The notes below the pieces were generated by a model. That model was not told the origin of the DNA, made no database searches, and was given only the letters and a program-made list of their open reading frames with translations. Of a stretch of 51,738 bases of DNA, positions 1 to 7,678 are shown piece after piece. The DNA lies in NCBI GenBank assembly GCA_903906425.1, contig CAIVKH010000175.1, forward strand, positions 1 through 51,738. Direction: 5' to 3'. Origin of the DNA: an uncultured bacterium (GTDB lineage Bacteria; Verrucomicrobiota; Kiritimatiellia; CAIVKH01). Made by a program: the position numbers and the translations under genes. Position 1 is the first letter of the stretch. Every line of letters begins with the position of its first letter.

Positions 1-348
1 CACTGAGTTGGTCGGGCTGAAATAGACGGCACCGCCCGTGCCTCGGGCAAAGAACTGCATCGGCCCTCGGGCAACCGTTGGACTGAAAGAGGTGTCCTTC
101 TCCCCGGCAAGAACCCGATAATAAACGCCGGTGCATGTATCCGCAAGCATGAACCGATACTCGCCACGCTTTGCGCTGGCCTTGGTGGCAGTCTTGAGCA
201 GGCCGGCAACACCGCCGCCGCAGAGGTCGTCACCACATTGCTTGATCCAGAGCGGGTCTCCGCCCCACGCCGCAGCCGCCATGGCATTCGTGTCGGCAAC
301 AACCCTCCGCTCAAGCAGTATCTTCCAATCATTGTAACTTATCAGCAT
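1..348 (-). CDS. 5'-truncated partial paralog of the large secreted protein (runs off the left edge)
   Basis: This is an open frame from an ATG at 348-346 reading leftwards out of the window, so its C-terminus is not seen. From about base 300 down to base 5 it is near-identical (8 differences in 296 bases) to bases 2711-3006, that is residues about 445-543 of the large secreted protein encoded at 1096-4341. Homology stops abruptly near base 300; the first 15 codons are unrelated and come partly from a degenerate palindrome at 323-337. It has no signal peptide of its own. A GGAA 8 nt before the ATG, supplied by the palindrome at 356-370, could act as a weak ribosome site. It is either a pseudogene fragment or a cassette with an alternative C-terminus, like the orphan ends of polymorphic toxins. 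The sequence alone does not decide which. Confidence 0.6.
   Translation of the reverse strand, partial: MLISYNDWKILLERRVVADTNAMAAAAWGGDPLWIKQCGDDLCGGGVAGLLKTATKASAKRGEYRFMLADTCTGVYYRVLAGEKDTSFSPTVARGPMQFFARGTGGAVYFSPTNSV
5..300. repeat. Direct repeat copy of 2711-3006 (about 97% identical)
   Basis: Bases 5-300 align without gaps to bases 2711-3006, with 8 mismatches. The right edge of homology lies at about 300/3006, just after a shared GTCGGCAACA. The left edge lies outside the window. Confidence 0.9.
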
Positions 349-370
349 CGTTCATTTCCAATCATTGGAA
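323..370. repeat. Palindrome pair, locus 1
   Basis: There is a degenerate copy at 323-337 (TTCCAATCATTGTAA) and an exact copy at 356-370, spaced 33 bp. It lies between the small exported protein gene and the truncated paralog, and the degenerate copy is read as codons of the paralog ORF. Confidence 0.85.
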
Positions 371-455
371 CTTTGGCCAGTGTTGATTTGCTTTATGAGG
401 CGTGATCACATCATCCCATTCTCGTACTCTATCATGCAGATGCTATCTTGGATTC

Positions 456-1103
456 CTACGGTATTGCCATATCTACCATTATTGAAGCACCGCGTAATTC
501 AACATGGTAATTGGGCGGACCGTTTGTTGAAACATACGGAGTCGTGGATCCAAGCAAATAAGCCCAGTGGTCGAAAGCATGGACTTCGGGCACGAAGTTC
601 GTGCAAGAGGCGATGTTTGAATCAAACACCGCTATCACACGGCACATGCTGGTCGTCGGCTGCATATAATATTCCGAAAGCCTGTGTACAATGGCCGTCT
701 CCCGCCCGGGCGTTAGAAAGTATTGCGCACCGTAACGATCATATTCCAGCCATGATTCAGATAACGGAGTAATGAGAGGTGTGTACGGATAGTTCAACGG
801 TGCCACCGGTGCGCCATTACTGTAAGTGAGCCACACCCGTGTCCCTTCAAAACGACGCGATCCCCAGTCAAGCACGACATAAGTATTCGTGCCAAGATTT
901 TTTATTGCTATATTTACGGTAGCGGAAGTCCAAGCAACAGGCCCGGTCGGGTATGTAACAGTCATCAATAGATTTGCCGATGCATTTGTTGCGCATTGAT
1001 TGGTAAAAGTGACGCCCCCATCATCAGCGCCAGCTTCGATGCTAATGCCAACGATCAAGAACATCGCACGGCTACCCGCAAGTCTCAATAACCTGCTATT
1101 CAT
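456..1103 (-). CDS. Small exported protein of unknown function
   Basis: A 215-residue protein. The ATG at 1103-1101 overlaps the last codons of the upstream gene (ATGAATAG arrangement), so translation is probably coupled. The N-terminus has basic residues followed by a hydrophobic stretch (AMFLIVGISIEAGA), which fits a signal peptide. The body is rich in Thr, Val and aromatic residues and contains a stretch resembling an immunoglobulin-like beta sandwich (VTYPTGPVAWTSATVNIAI). Cysteines near the start and in the second half could form disulphides after export. I do not recognise a family. Its position, overlapping the 3' end of a large secreted protein and followed by a truncated copy of that protein, would suit a partner or immunity-like role, but this is only inference. 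Confidence 0.65.
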   Translation of the reverse strand: MNSRLLRLAGSRAMFLIVGISIEAGADDGGVTFTNQCATNASANLLMTVTYPTGPVAWTSATVNIAIKNLGTNTYVVLDWGSRRFEGTRVWLTYSNGAPVAPLNYPYTPLITPLSESWLEYDRYGAQYFLTPGRETAIVHRLSEYYMQPTTSMCRVIAVFDSNIASCTNFVPEVHAFDHWAYLLGSTTPYVSTNGPPNYHVELRGASIMVDMAIP

Positions 1104-4100
1104 TCGTTTCACCCTCCTGATTTCCGATATAATCGGTCCATGTAGGAAATGCCGCAGTATCGCTGTGGGAAACAATTTGCCCATGGCCTGGAACAAATTT
1201 GTTCGGCACTGTCAGGTCAAACCAATACCATGTGGGGCCGGAAGTCGTCTCACCGAACCGCATATTGCAATTCCATTGCCACTCAGCGTGGCAGAGCGGC
1301 ACATAACAGGATGAAGCGCCGGGCGGCTTGTACATAAGAAACGTGATTAGGTCATCGTTGAGAACTTCGACCGTACGGTACCCCTCGCTGCTATGTATTT
1401 CTTTCGTCGCAGGATTATCGGAAAATTGGAAATTCCACCCCCCTCTGCCATCGCGCTCAGAGTTTGAGCCTGAGACCGGGAAATCTGGCTCAGTTGCGGG
1501 CAAGAGCCCATGTTCAGTTCGTCGGCCATCCCAATAAAATGACGCGTTCTTGAGGACGGTGGTTGATCCATTGGAATACCCAAATCTCTGATTATGTTTG
1601 ACAACTTGGTACACCGCAACCGCATCATCATCCCCCGAGAATATTGACGGCTTGGTGACGTTCCCGTCAAATGTATATGATTGTGACTTCATTGCGCCAC
1701 GACCGGTCGCATCGACGGCTGATGTAGATGTCGAAATAATTTGAACCAGTGGATCAAGGAAAACATTTGTCGTAAAATCCGGTCTGAAGACCTGCATGTC
1801 CGCGCTGTCGGAGAACTGTTTCCCAGACGAATCGGTGACAGTGACTGTAATATGAACGGACTTGGTTTTGGTAGATGTGTCCGTGAGCACCGACCAATAG
1901 AATTCGTTCGTTTCTGACGTGCATGGCGTGTTATTTGAAACAATAATCGCTTGATAAGCATCGGCTGTGTAGTTCAGGAAGGTATCACTAAGAGATCCTA
2001 TATCCCATGTTATATTGCCCGTCAGCGGCGGATCCGTTCTTACGCGCAAAATCATTTTTTGGCCAACGAGAATATTGGTATTTTGATTTATGCCCCTAAC
2101 GCTTAGCCAGACAAGTGAGACTTCATTCTGACGCTCAAGAATGACGCGTTGGGCTTTTATATTCTTGACACTCTCACAATATGACGAGCTTACGGACAAA
2201 TTATATTCGCCGCCACTGTCCTCAGGCAATGTGTAGTTTCCATTTCCGCTGTTGACCAATGGGCTGCCGGAGACCGTGGACGCGGTGAAGGTCAGGCGGT
2301 CGGCTGGCGGATAGCAGTCGTTTGCCAGCGAAGATGCGGCGTTGATCGTTCCGCCGGGAGTCCACGCGATGACCGATGCCGGCTGCGCGAAATCAACCTT
2401 GACGACGGTGAGTGTCGCACAGCCACAGACGCTGTCGAAAAGCTTGGACCTTGCCGTCACAAGGTATTTGCCGCCGCCGCCGCCGAAGAGAAAGATGTTG
2501 TTACAATTGGGATCAAGGGATGCGCCGCCCGGCCCTTCCAGAAGACCGATGCTCCATATCACATCATTGGATGTCATGCCGTCGGTACTCATCTGCATTT
2601 CGGGGGCCAGGCTCACCACCCAATTTGTCTTCCAGCAGTCGGTGTAATTCTGCAATTTAACGAACAGCGGCGATGCGAAGACGCAGCCAGGGGCGGCGGG
2701 CACGTCCACAGAGTTGGTCGGGGTGAAATAGACGGCACCGCCCGTGCCTCGGGCAAAGAACTGCATCGGCCCTCGGGCAACCGTTGGACTGAAAGAGGTG
2801 TCCTTCTCCCCGGCAAGAACCCGGTAATAAACGCCGGAGCATGTATTCGCAAGCATGAACCGATACTCGCCGCGCTTCGCGCTGGCCTTGGTGGCAGTCT
2901 TGAGCAGGCCGGCAACACCGCCGCCGCAGAGGTCGTCACCACATTGCTTGATCCAGAGCGGGTCCCCGCCCCACGACGCAGCCGCCATGGCATTCGTGTC
3001 GGCAACATCGGCGCGCACCATGGCTTCCAACTCATCTATGGTCAGCTCGTCACCGAGGGTGACTTCAACGGTTCCACCTTCCCTCGATTCCGGCAGATGA
3101 TCAATAACGTCCCCGCAGCAGGACGCCGCCGAATAAGAGTTCCAATCCCATTTCTTGTGAATATCAGTGTCGGCGTATCCATCGCCGGTAATGACAATAT
3201 ACGGCGGCGCACACGGAGAGTTCGTTCCCGGGGGCAGTGCAGTCGAATTGGTTGCGGTCTGGCCGGTCGCTGACATGCAGGTGACGGTGGCGGAGGCTCC
3301 TCCGACCTGCCAGGTTACGCTGTCGAGCGTTCCGAATACATCCCATGTCCAGAACACCGAGGAATAGGAACTGGAAGTGCAAACATGATTTGTGTCGTAG
3401 TCATGCTGCTCGTGGTATGCACCGAGCGTCGCGCCATGCACTTCCCAGTATGCCTCGCAATCCATGTTGGTCTTGAAATTCGCCATGATATTCACAGGCG
3501 CGACATCCCCTTTGTCTATGGTATCCTCGAATCCATTGGACATTCCGCAGTTGTAGTTCGTTTTTATATCCCAGCTCGCAGAAGCGGACAGCGTCACCGA
3601 CCGGAAACATCTGTTGCAATTCTGAAAGCCCATCACACCTTCGGATGCGAATGACCGGGAACTGGCGACCGTACGAAACTGGATGGTTGCATCTGCCGTG
3701 GCATCTATCACCGGATCGGCCGATGTCGGATCGGTCTTGCTCTGATATTCCATCAAGTTGTCAATCCCATCGCCGTCCGCATCGGCATGGGCATCCAAGG
3801 CACTGTTGGGGCTGAGACCATATTTGATTTCCCACCAGTCCGGCATCCCGTCCCCATCGCTGTCGGCGCCGCCACGCAGATCGAAGCTGAAAAGATTCTT
3901 CAACTGCCCGATGGTGACGGGGGCGAAGTCGTTGGGCGTGTTGGTGGAGGCGGCCCACGGATACGCATTGGTGTAGCCAATGGCGATCAGCCGGTCATAG
4001 AAGTTCGTAGCAACAGCCTTCAACTGTCCGATGAGCACGGGCGCATAGTTATTGCTTGTCGAGAAGCCGGAAATGAGTGCATGGACAGAAGCGCCCGCGC

Positions 4101-4341
4101 CGCCGGGAATGGAGTTATCGAGTTCCTCGGCGGCTTTTGTGGCGAGCCATTTGAGCTGGCCCTGGGTGGCGGGGGCGAAGTCGTTGGTCACAACGTTGGC
4201 GTTGGTGTTGATCACGCCGCGAATCTGCCACCATTGCGGGGGACTTGCGAGAACAGAAAACATCACCGCAAAGAGCGCAAAGAACGCAAAGATGAGCGCG
4301 AGGACGCGCACGGAGGCTTTGCCTGATTGGTTCGGGTTCAT
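1096..4341 (-). CDS. Large secreted protein with GQLK-type repeats and thrombospondin type 3-like calcium repeats
   Basis: A 1081-residue protein. The ATG at 4341 was chosen because a signal peptide starts there (about residues 8-32, ending LASPPQ); the open frame continues upstream only by overlapping the previous gene. Three copies of an N-[DY]-[FY]-A-P-x-x-x-G-Q-L-K motif lie near residues 53, 98 and 137. Residues about 160-205 hold two D-x-D-G-D-G repeats (DSDGDGMPD, DADGDGIDN), as in thrombospondin type 3/calcium-binding stalks. The remaining 870 residues are Thr/Ser/Asn-rich with many Cys and look like beta-structured surface domains; the C-terminal 200 residues match nothing I know. 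It lies 34 nt after the LamG gene, probably in one operon. Residues about 445-543 are duplicated at the left edge of the window. A cell-surface or secreted role is likely. Confidence 0.75.
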   Translation of the reverse strand: MNPNQSGKASVRVLALIFAFFALFAVMFSVLASPPQWWQIRGVINTNANVVTNDFAPATQGQLKWLATKAAEELDNSIPGGAGASVHALISGFSTSNNYAPVLIGQLKAVATNFYDRLIAIGYTNAYPWAASTNTPNDFAPVTIGQLKNLFSFDLRGGADSDGDGMPDWWEIKYGLSPNSALDAHADADGDGIDNLMEYQSKTDPTSADPVIDATADATIQFRTVASSRSFASEGVMGFQNCNRCFRSVTLSASASWDIKTNYNCGMSNGFEDTIDKGDVAPVNIMANFKTNMDCEAYWEVHGATLGAYHEQHDYDTNHVCTSSSYSSVFWTWDVFGTLDSVTWQVGGASATVTCMSATGQTATNSTALPPGTNSPCAPPYIVITGDGYADTDIHKKWDWNSYSAASCCGDVIDHLPESREGGTVEVTLGDELTIDELEAMVRADVADTNAMAAASWGGDPLWIKQCGDDLCGGGVAGLLKTATKASAKRGEYRFMLANTCSGVYYRVLAGEKDTSFSPTVARGPMQFFARGTGGAVYFTPTNSVDVPAAPGCVFASPLFVKLQNYTDCWKTNWVVSLAPEMQMSTDGMTSNDVIWSIGLLEGPGGASLDPNCNNIFLFGGGGGKYLVTARSKLFDSVCGCATLTVVKVDFAQPASVIAWTPGGTINAASSLANDCYPPADRLTFTASTVSGSPLVNSGNGNYTLPEDSGGEYNLSVSSSYCESVKNIKAQRVILERQNEVSLVWLSVRGINQNTNILVGQKMILRVRTDPPLTGNITWDIGSLSDTFLNYTADAYQAIIVSNNTPCTSETNEFYWSVLTDTSTKTKSVHITVTVTDSSGKQFSDSADMQVFRPDFTTNVFLDPLVQIISTSTSAVDATGRGAMKSQSYTFDGNVTKPSIFSGDDDAVAVYQVVKHNQRFGYSNGSTTVLKNASFYWDGRRTEHGLLPATEPDFPVSGSNSERDGRGGWNFQFSDNPATKEIHSSEGYRTVEVLNDDLITFLMYKPPGASSCYVPLCHAEWQWNCNMRFGETTSGPTWYWFDLTVPNKFVPGHGQIVSHSDTAAFPTWTDYIGNQEGETNE

Positions 4342-4375
4342 GGGGGAGCTTTCAGTCGGATTTCTGAGCTCTGAC

Positions 4376-5935
4376 TTACGGCTTGTTCGTGAAGCTGCCC
4401 ATGTCGAGGTCGCCCTGGGGGCCGATACTGATGGGGCCGAGGAACTCGACGGGGCCGTTGACCTTGAGCGATTGAACGTTGGTGATGGAGTTGCCACTCA
4501 AGTTCAGATTGGTGGCGACGTTGAAATGCACCAGGTCGGGCGGCAGGCTGGCCCAATAGGTGCCAAAGGCACCGTCAAAGGCCAGATAGTCGCCGGGGCG
4601 GTGCGGAGCATCGGCCGGGACGAAGGCAAAGCTGTTGGTCAACGTTGCGCTGACGTATGTGAAATTAGTCGCAAAAGGGGCGGGCACCCATGCGGCCCCG
4701 CCGGAAATCGTCAGACTGTTCCCTTTTCCGCTGACATCCGTCAGGGTGGTTCCTGAACCGTCCTGCATGGGCCAGAAGGCGATCAGGTTGTCAGTCGGCG
4801 GCATCAGGTTTCCAATCCCGCCATTGTAAAGATTCGTGACATCAGAATAGGAGAGTGCGTTGGAATAGACACCGGACGGGCCGAATTTTGCCGCGATGTT
4901 TCCGCCGCCGGTATAAGCGTAAGCGCCCAACGCGACCTGCGGCCATTGAGCCGTGAGCAGCGGATAGACGTGTTCGGCCGCCAGCACATCATTGACATAG
5001 AAGGAGGCGGTGTGACTGGCGCCATCGTATGAGGCCGTCAGCAGCGTCCACGCATCCGCGGGAATTTCGTTGGTCATCCACACATCGGCGCTGTAGCCGC
5101 CCCAGAACCAGAAGCGGCCCGAATTGCGCATCAGGCGGAAAGCAGCGCCTGCATCCCCGATGCCCGCCTGAAAAATAACGCCATCCGAAGAGGGATTCAC
5201 CCAAACGAAAACGGATTTGTTGCCCGCCGCGGGGAACCAGTTGCCCGAGGGCGTCGCCGCATAACCGTTGCCATCGAATTCCACCGCCCCATTGCCGCGC
5301 ACCTCAACGAGCGTCTGGGTCGGATAGCCGATGTAGATTTGCACGATGTTGGAGGCCGACTGGCCGCCAAAGTCTGCCGTGTTGGTGAGGATGAAACCAC
5401 CGCTTGTCCAGAATGACATTGCGTTGGTCGCGTCGGTCCTGGCCTCGGTGGCGATCGTCGCCACGGAGGCCAGCCAATAGGTCAACGCAGAGCCATAGTC
5501 CCACGGGTCGTTCATGATGTTCCAAAGGTCGCTCACACCACCGGCCGTGGCATATCGTGCGTCATTCTCCCATCGTGGCAGAACGGAATTGCCGTCGTCA
5601 TAGGAGGGTGAGAAGAGATACAGATGCTCAAAGTGCGCCGTGTCGGGATACTGCGTCTGGCGCATGGCCCCAGGGCTTGGCTGGCCGGTCGCGAAAATAA
5701 GCGCATTGGAATGGCCGGGCTGGACCCACGCATTGAAACCGCCCGCCAGCGAGTTCTCGGCATCGGCGACGGTATTGGTTCCAATGGCGACCGCACTGGC
5801 GCCCGTCGCGCTGTTGCCCGCCTGCTGAATGACCCCCTCGACGCTCAGATTCGTCGCCGAGTCCGCCCGGCCCGCCGGGGCGATGACTAGACCGCAACTT
5901 GCAACCACAATACCGATCAGCCTAACTGCCTTCAT
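4376..5935 (-). CDS. Secreted LamG-domain protein with a YadA-head-like segment
   Basis: A 519-residue protein. ATG 5935 was chosen because AAGGAG lies 7 nt upstream; ATG 5941 is in frame but too close to it. The signal peptide covers about residues 1-24 (MKAVRLIGIVVASCGLVIA). Residues about 40-65 (SAVAIGTNTVADAENSLAGG) resemble the AIG-x-x-(S/A)xA head repeats of trimeric autotransporter adhesins. Residues about 190-430 form a concanavalin A/LamG-like jelly roll (SVFVWVNPSSDGVIF, YDGASHTASFYVND, LIAFWPMQDGSG). The C-terminus has leucine-rich-like phrases (LNLSGNSITNVQSLKVNG). No membrane anchor is seen, so it is probably secreted or held on the surface by partners. It is the first gene of a three-gene minus-strand group. 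The palindrome pair at 5978-6025 sits in its 5' region. Confidence 0.75.
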   Translation of the reverse strand: MKAVRLIGIVVASCGLVIAPAGRADSATNLSVEGVIQQAGNSATGASAVAIGTNTVADAENSLAGGFNAWVQPGHSNALIFATGQPSPGAMRQTQYPDTAHFEHLYLFSPSYDDGNSVLPRWENDARYATAGGVSDLWNIMNDPWDYGSALTYWLASVATIATEARTDATNAMSFWTSGGFILTNTADFGGQSASNIVQIYIGYPTQTLVEVRGNGAVEFDGNGYAATPSGNWFPAAGNKSVFVWVNPSSDGVIFQAGIGDAGAAFRLMRNSGRFWFWGGYSADVWMTNEIPADAWTLLTASYDGASHTASFYVNDVLAAEHVYPLLTAQWPQVALGAYAYTGGGNIAAKFGPSGVYSNALSYSDVTNLYNGGIGNLMPPTDNLIAFWPMQDGSGTTLTDVSGKGNSLTISGGAAWVPAPFATNFTYVSATLTNSFAFVPADAPHRPGDYLAFDGAFGTYWASLPPDLVHFNVATNLNLSGNSITNVQSLKVNGPVEFLGPISIGPQGDLDMGSFTNKP

Positions 5936-5977
5936 CTTCATTCTCCTTTGCACTTACAAATCGAACCGACCTCTTTC

Positions 5978-6025
5978 TTCCAATGATTGGAACTCATCGT
6001 CGCCGGTCTTTTCCAATCATTGGAA
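5978..6025. repeat. Palindrome pair, locus 2
   Basis: Exact copies at 5978-5992 (G centre) and 6011-6025 (C centre), spaced 33 bp, between two same-strand genes, 43 bp upstream of the LamG gene start. Confidence 0.95.
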
Positions 6026-6099
6026 CTTATGGTGGCCGTCGCGCCCCCCCCTCCTGCAGTCGCGCCCTGAGAGCGCGCCCACAGCGGGGGCGGGACGCC

Positions 6100-6163
6100 G
6101 TTCGGTGTACACGCTTCAGCGTGCGCTTTGCGGAAAGGCACCCTACAAGGGTGGACACCGAAC
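6100..6163. repeat. Cloverleaf-shaped inverted repeat
   Basis: A 9-bp closing stem (GTTCGGTGT at 6100-6108, ACACCGAAC at 6155-6163) encloses three short hairpins. Read on the plus strand they are CACGC-TTCA-GCGTG, CTTT-GCGG-AAAG and CACCC-TACAA-GGGTG. The element abuts the stop codon of the minus-strand gene at 6163. It could be a 3' RNA structure or a REP-type element. It is not a tRNA: there is no TPsiC arm or CCA-like end. Confidence 0.65.
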
Positions 6164-6855
6164 TATGCAGCCACGGTGACTTTCACCTCGTCGCTCCACT
6201 GGCCCACGACTTCGTCGGCCAGCAGGTAAATGGCGCGGTATTTCCAGATGGCGCTGGTGCCGGCGGGCGGCAGCGGGGTCGAGTCGGTGTAGTCCGGCTG
6301 GGTGTCAATGGCCAGAAAGACATAGCCCTTGCCGTCGGCCCGGTCCACCTCGATGCGCACGCCATCGAAGTTGCCCTTGGTCCAGCCGATGAGAACCTGG
6401 CCGGCGAGGAAGCTTGCCGTGATGACCGGTTTGCCGGTGGACGGATCGAAGGTTTGTTCGGAACCGACGATGCCGAGGTCCTGCCCGATGTTATCGGTAT
6501 AGGCCGGATGATTCTTGATGCGCGCGGCAATCCCGCTGATGCGCGTGAAAAGGCCAGGGTCAACCGCGGTGGGCTGCACGCCGAGGTCAAGCGCGGCGGG
6601 GAACGCGGCCACATCGCCGGTGTCCGGGCCGTCGCGCAGCAGATTCTTGAGACTCGTCCAGTTCTGCTTGTAGGTGCCGATCAGGCCGAGAATGTCCAGC
6701 GTGTACTCGAACGCGGCCACGCTGTTGGCGATGTCGGTCACCTCGTCCGGGCCGATGCCAAACTTCGCGGCATATTTCGGCAGTTTCGCGGCGACATTTT
6801 TCGCCATCGCCAGCTTCGCCTCATCACCATCCGGTATCATTTTGTTCTTCATCAT
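6163..6855 (-). CDS. Hypothetical protein with C-terminal fibronectin type III-like domain
   Basis: About 230 residues. AAGGAG lies 8 nt before the ATG at 6855; ATGs at 6861 and 6852 are also in frame. No signal peptide is evident. The first 150 residues look alpha-helical, with a region like a bundle for counting or packing (AKNVAAKLPKYAAKFGIG, DIANSVAAFEYTLDILG). The last 80 residues have a beta-sandwich pattern typical of fibronectin type III-like domains (VLIGWTKGNFDGVRIEVDRAD, WKYRAIYLLADEVVGQWSDEVKVTV). I do not know a function. A sigma-54-type promoter motif lies about 570 bp upstream on the same strand, separated by a minisatellite. Confidence 0.6.
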   Translation of the reverse strand: MMKNKMIPDGDEAKLAMAKNVAAKLPKYAAKFGIGPDEVTDIANSVAAFEYTLDILGLIGTYKQNWTSLKNLLRDGPDTGDVAAFPAALDLGVQPTAVDPGLFTRISGIAARIKNHPAYTDNIGQDLGIVGSEQTFDPSTGKPVITASFLAGQVLIGWTKGNFDGVRIEVDRADGKGYVFLAIDTQPDYTDSTPLPPAGTSAIWKYRAIYLLADEVVGQWSDEVKVTVAA

Positions 6856-6946
6856 GCTCATCACTCCTTCGAATCCTTCTTGCCTCTCCATCTCCGGCGG
6901 CTGAATTGCCGCCGAAAAAACTGTTGTTTCACAACTGACTGCGCGT

Positions 6947-7177
6947 CAACTTGCACCGCACTTGCGGCAGCGGCTGCCGCGGGCGCGGCAACGACTGACG
7001 CGGACTCGTCAATGGCTGACGCAAGCCCGGCAACGGCTGACGGGAACTCGTCAATGACTGACGCGATTGCGTGAAAGGCCGCCGCGGGTGCGGCCATGAC
7101 TGGCGCAAACCCGTCAATGGCTGGCGCGGACTCGTGAATGATTGACGCGCACGCGTCAGCAGCCGGCGCGGGTTAGT
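6947..7177. repeat. 21-bp minisatellite, about 11 units
   Basis: Eleven consecutive 21-nt units in perfect register but with sequence drift. The clearest are 6989-7009, 7010-7030, 7031-7051, 7052-7072, 7115-7135 and 7136-7156, with a consensus near CAATGGCTGACGCGGACTCG. Because 21 is a multiple of three, several frames stay open through it, which produces spurious ORFs. It lies upstream of the minus-strand gene at 6163-6855, in its likely leader. Confidence 0.85.
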
Positions 7178-7264
7178 GGATGCCGGCGGAGTCTGCGGCA
7201 ACCAATAGGCAAGCCGGCGCGAAAGAAGTTGACAGGGCAACCGGGGAGAAAGAATTACAATTAA

Positions 7265-7313
7265 CCGCCGACCGCCGACCGCCGACCGCCGACCGCCGAC
7301 CGCCGACCGACCG
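7265..7313. repeat. Heptamer microsatellite (CCGCCGA)n
   Basis: About six to seven tandem copies of a 7-nt unit (CCGCCGA / ACCGCCG register), ending in an incomplete unit. Confidence 0.9.
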
Positions 7314-7424
7314 CGCCGCGGCATTGAACCGGAGAGTGACCGAGTCCGATAACTCCCCGACCTCCACCAATGAACTGTGAACGAACCTGTCCATAACCCC
7401 GATCCAATAGTTGCCAGCATGTCT

Positions 7425-7442
7425 AAGCAAGGAGTGTGCCAA
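7425..7442 (-). promoter_or_regulatory. Candidate sigma-54 (RpoN) promoter
   Basis: Read on the minus strand, TTGGCAC-ACTCC-TTGCTT matches the RpoN consensus, with GG and GC exactly 12 nt apart (-24/-12). Transcription would start near 7415 and run towards the gene at 6163-6855. No activator gene is visible nearby. Confidence 0.55.
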
Positions 7443-7614
7443 TTTGGGGGTTTCACCCATGCGCCCGGCGGACTTGGCGGCCGGCTTAGCCGGAACGAGG
7501 TTCGACTTTCTCCTTGAAATACGCCCGCAAAGTGAGCGAGCGGCGATGAGCCCTGCCACTAAGAAAATATTTTTTCAGCGCCTTATCCGCCCCGTCCAAG
7601 GCCCGAAAGGAGGT

Positions 7615-7678
7615 GTTCAAAAATGTACAAACCGGCCCGAGTGTTCAAAAATGAACACACTTGTGTTCATTTTTGAAC
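7615..7678. promoter_or_regulatory. Operator-like array of GTTCAAAAATGAAC boxes, also a strong hairpin
   Basis: GTTCAAAAATGTAC at 7615-7628 is followed 28 bp later by 7643-7659, which forms a 17-bp inverted repeat with 7662-7678 across a 2-nt centre. Each arm (GTTCA-AAAA-TGAAC) is itself an inverted repeat. The right arm covers the stop codon of murF (7667-7669). No T-run follows on either strand, so a simple intrinsic terminator is unlikely. Regulator binding or mRNA 3'-end protection would both fit. Confidence 0.6.

Larger units (their letters stand above)
7178..7614. other. Gene-poor spacer with microsatellite and sigma-54-like promoter
   Basis: I see no convincing gene here. Open frames exist on the minus strand (for example 7173-7559) but run through the heptamer microsatellite at 7265-7313 and have Arg/Ser-rich low-complexity translations. 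The stretch also holds the promoter-like motif at 7425-7442. Confidence 0.55.

Noticed and set aside
6100..6163. tRNA gene
   Set aside because: The fold resembles a cloverleaf, but there is no TTCRA loop, no anticodon-arm geometry and no CCA-side stem of 7 bp.
7229..7257. Sigma-70 promoter on the plus strand (TTGACA at 7229)
   Set aside because: The -35 is perfect, but the hexamer 17 nt later (GAATTA) is poor and no plus-strand gene follows.
6929..7559. Minus-strand ORFs through the minisatellite and the heptamers
   Set aside because: The frames stay open because 21 is a multiple of three; products are repeats of PRQ/SRQ-type peptides with no start signal.
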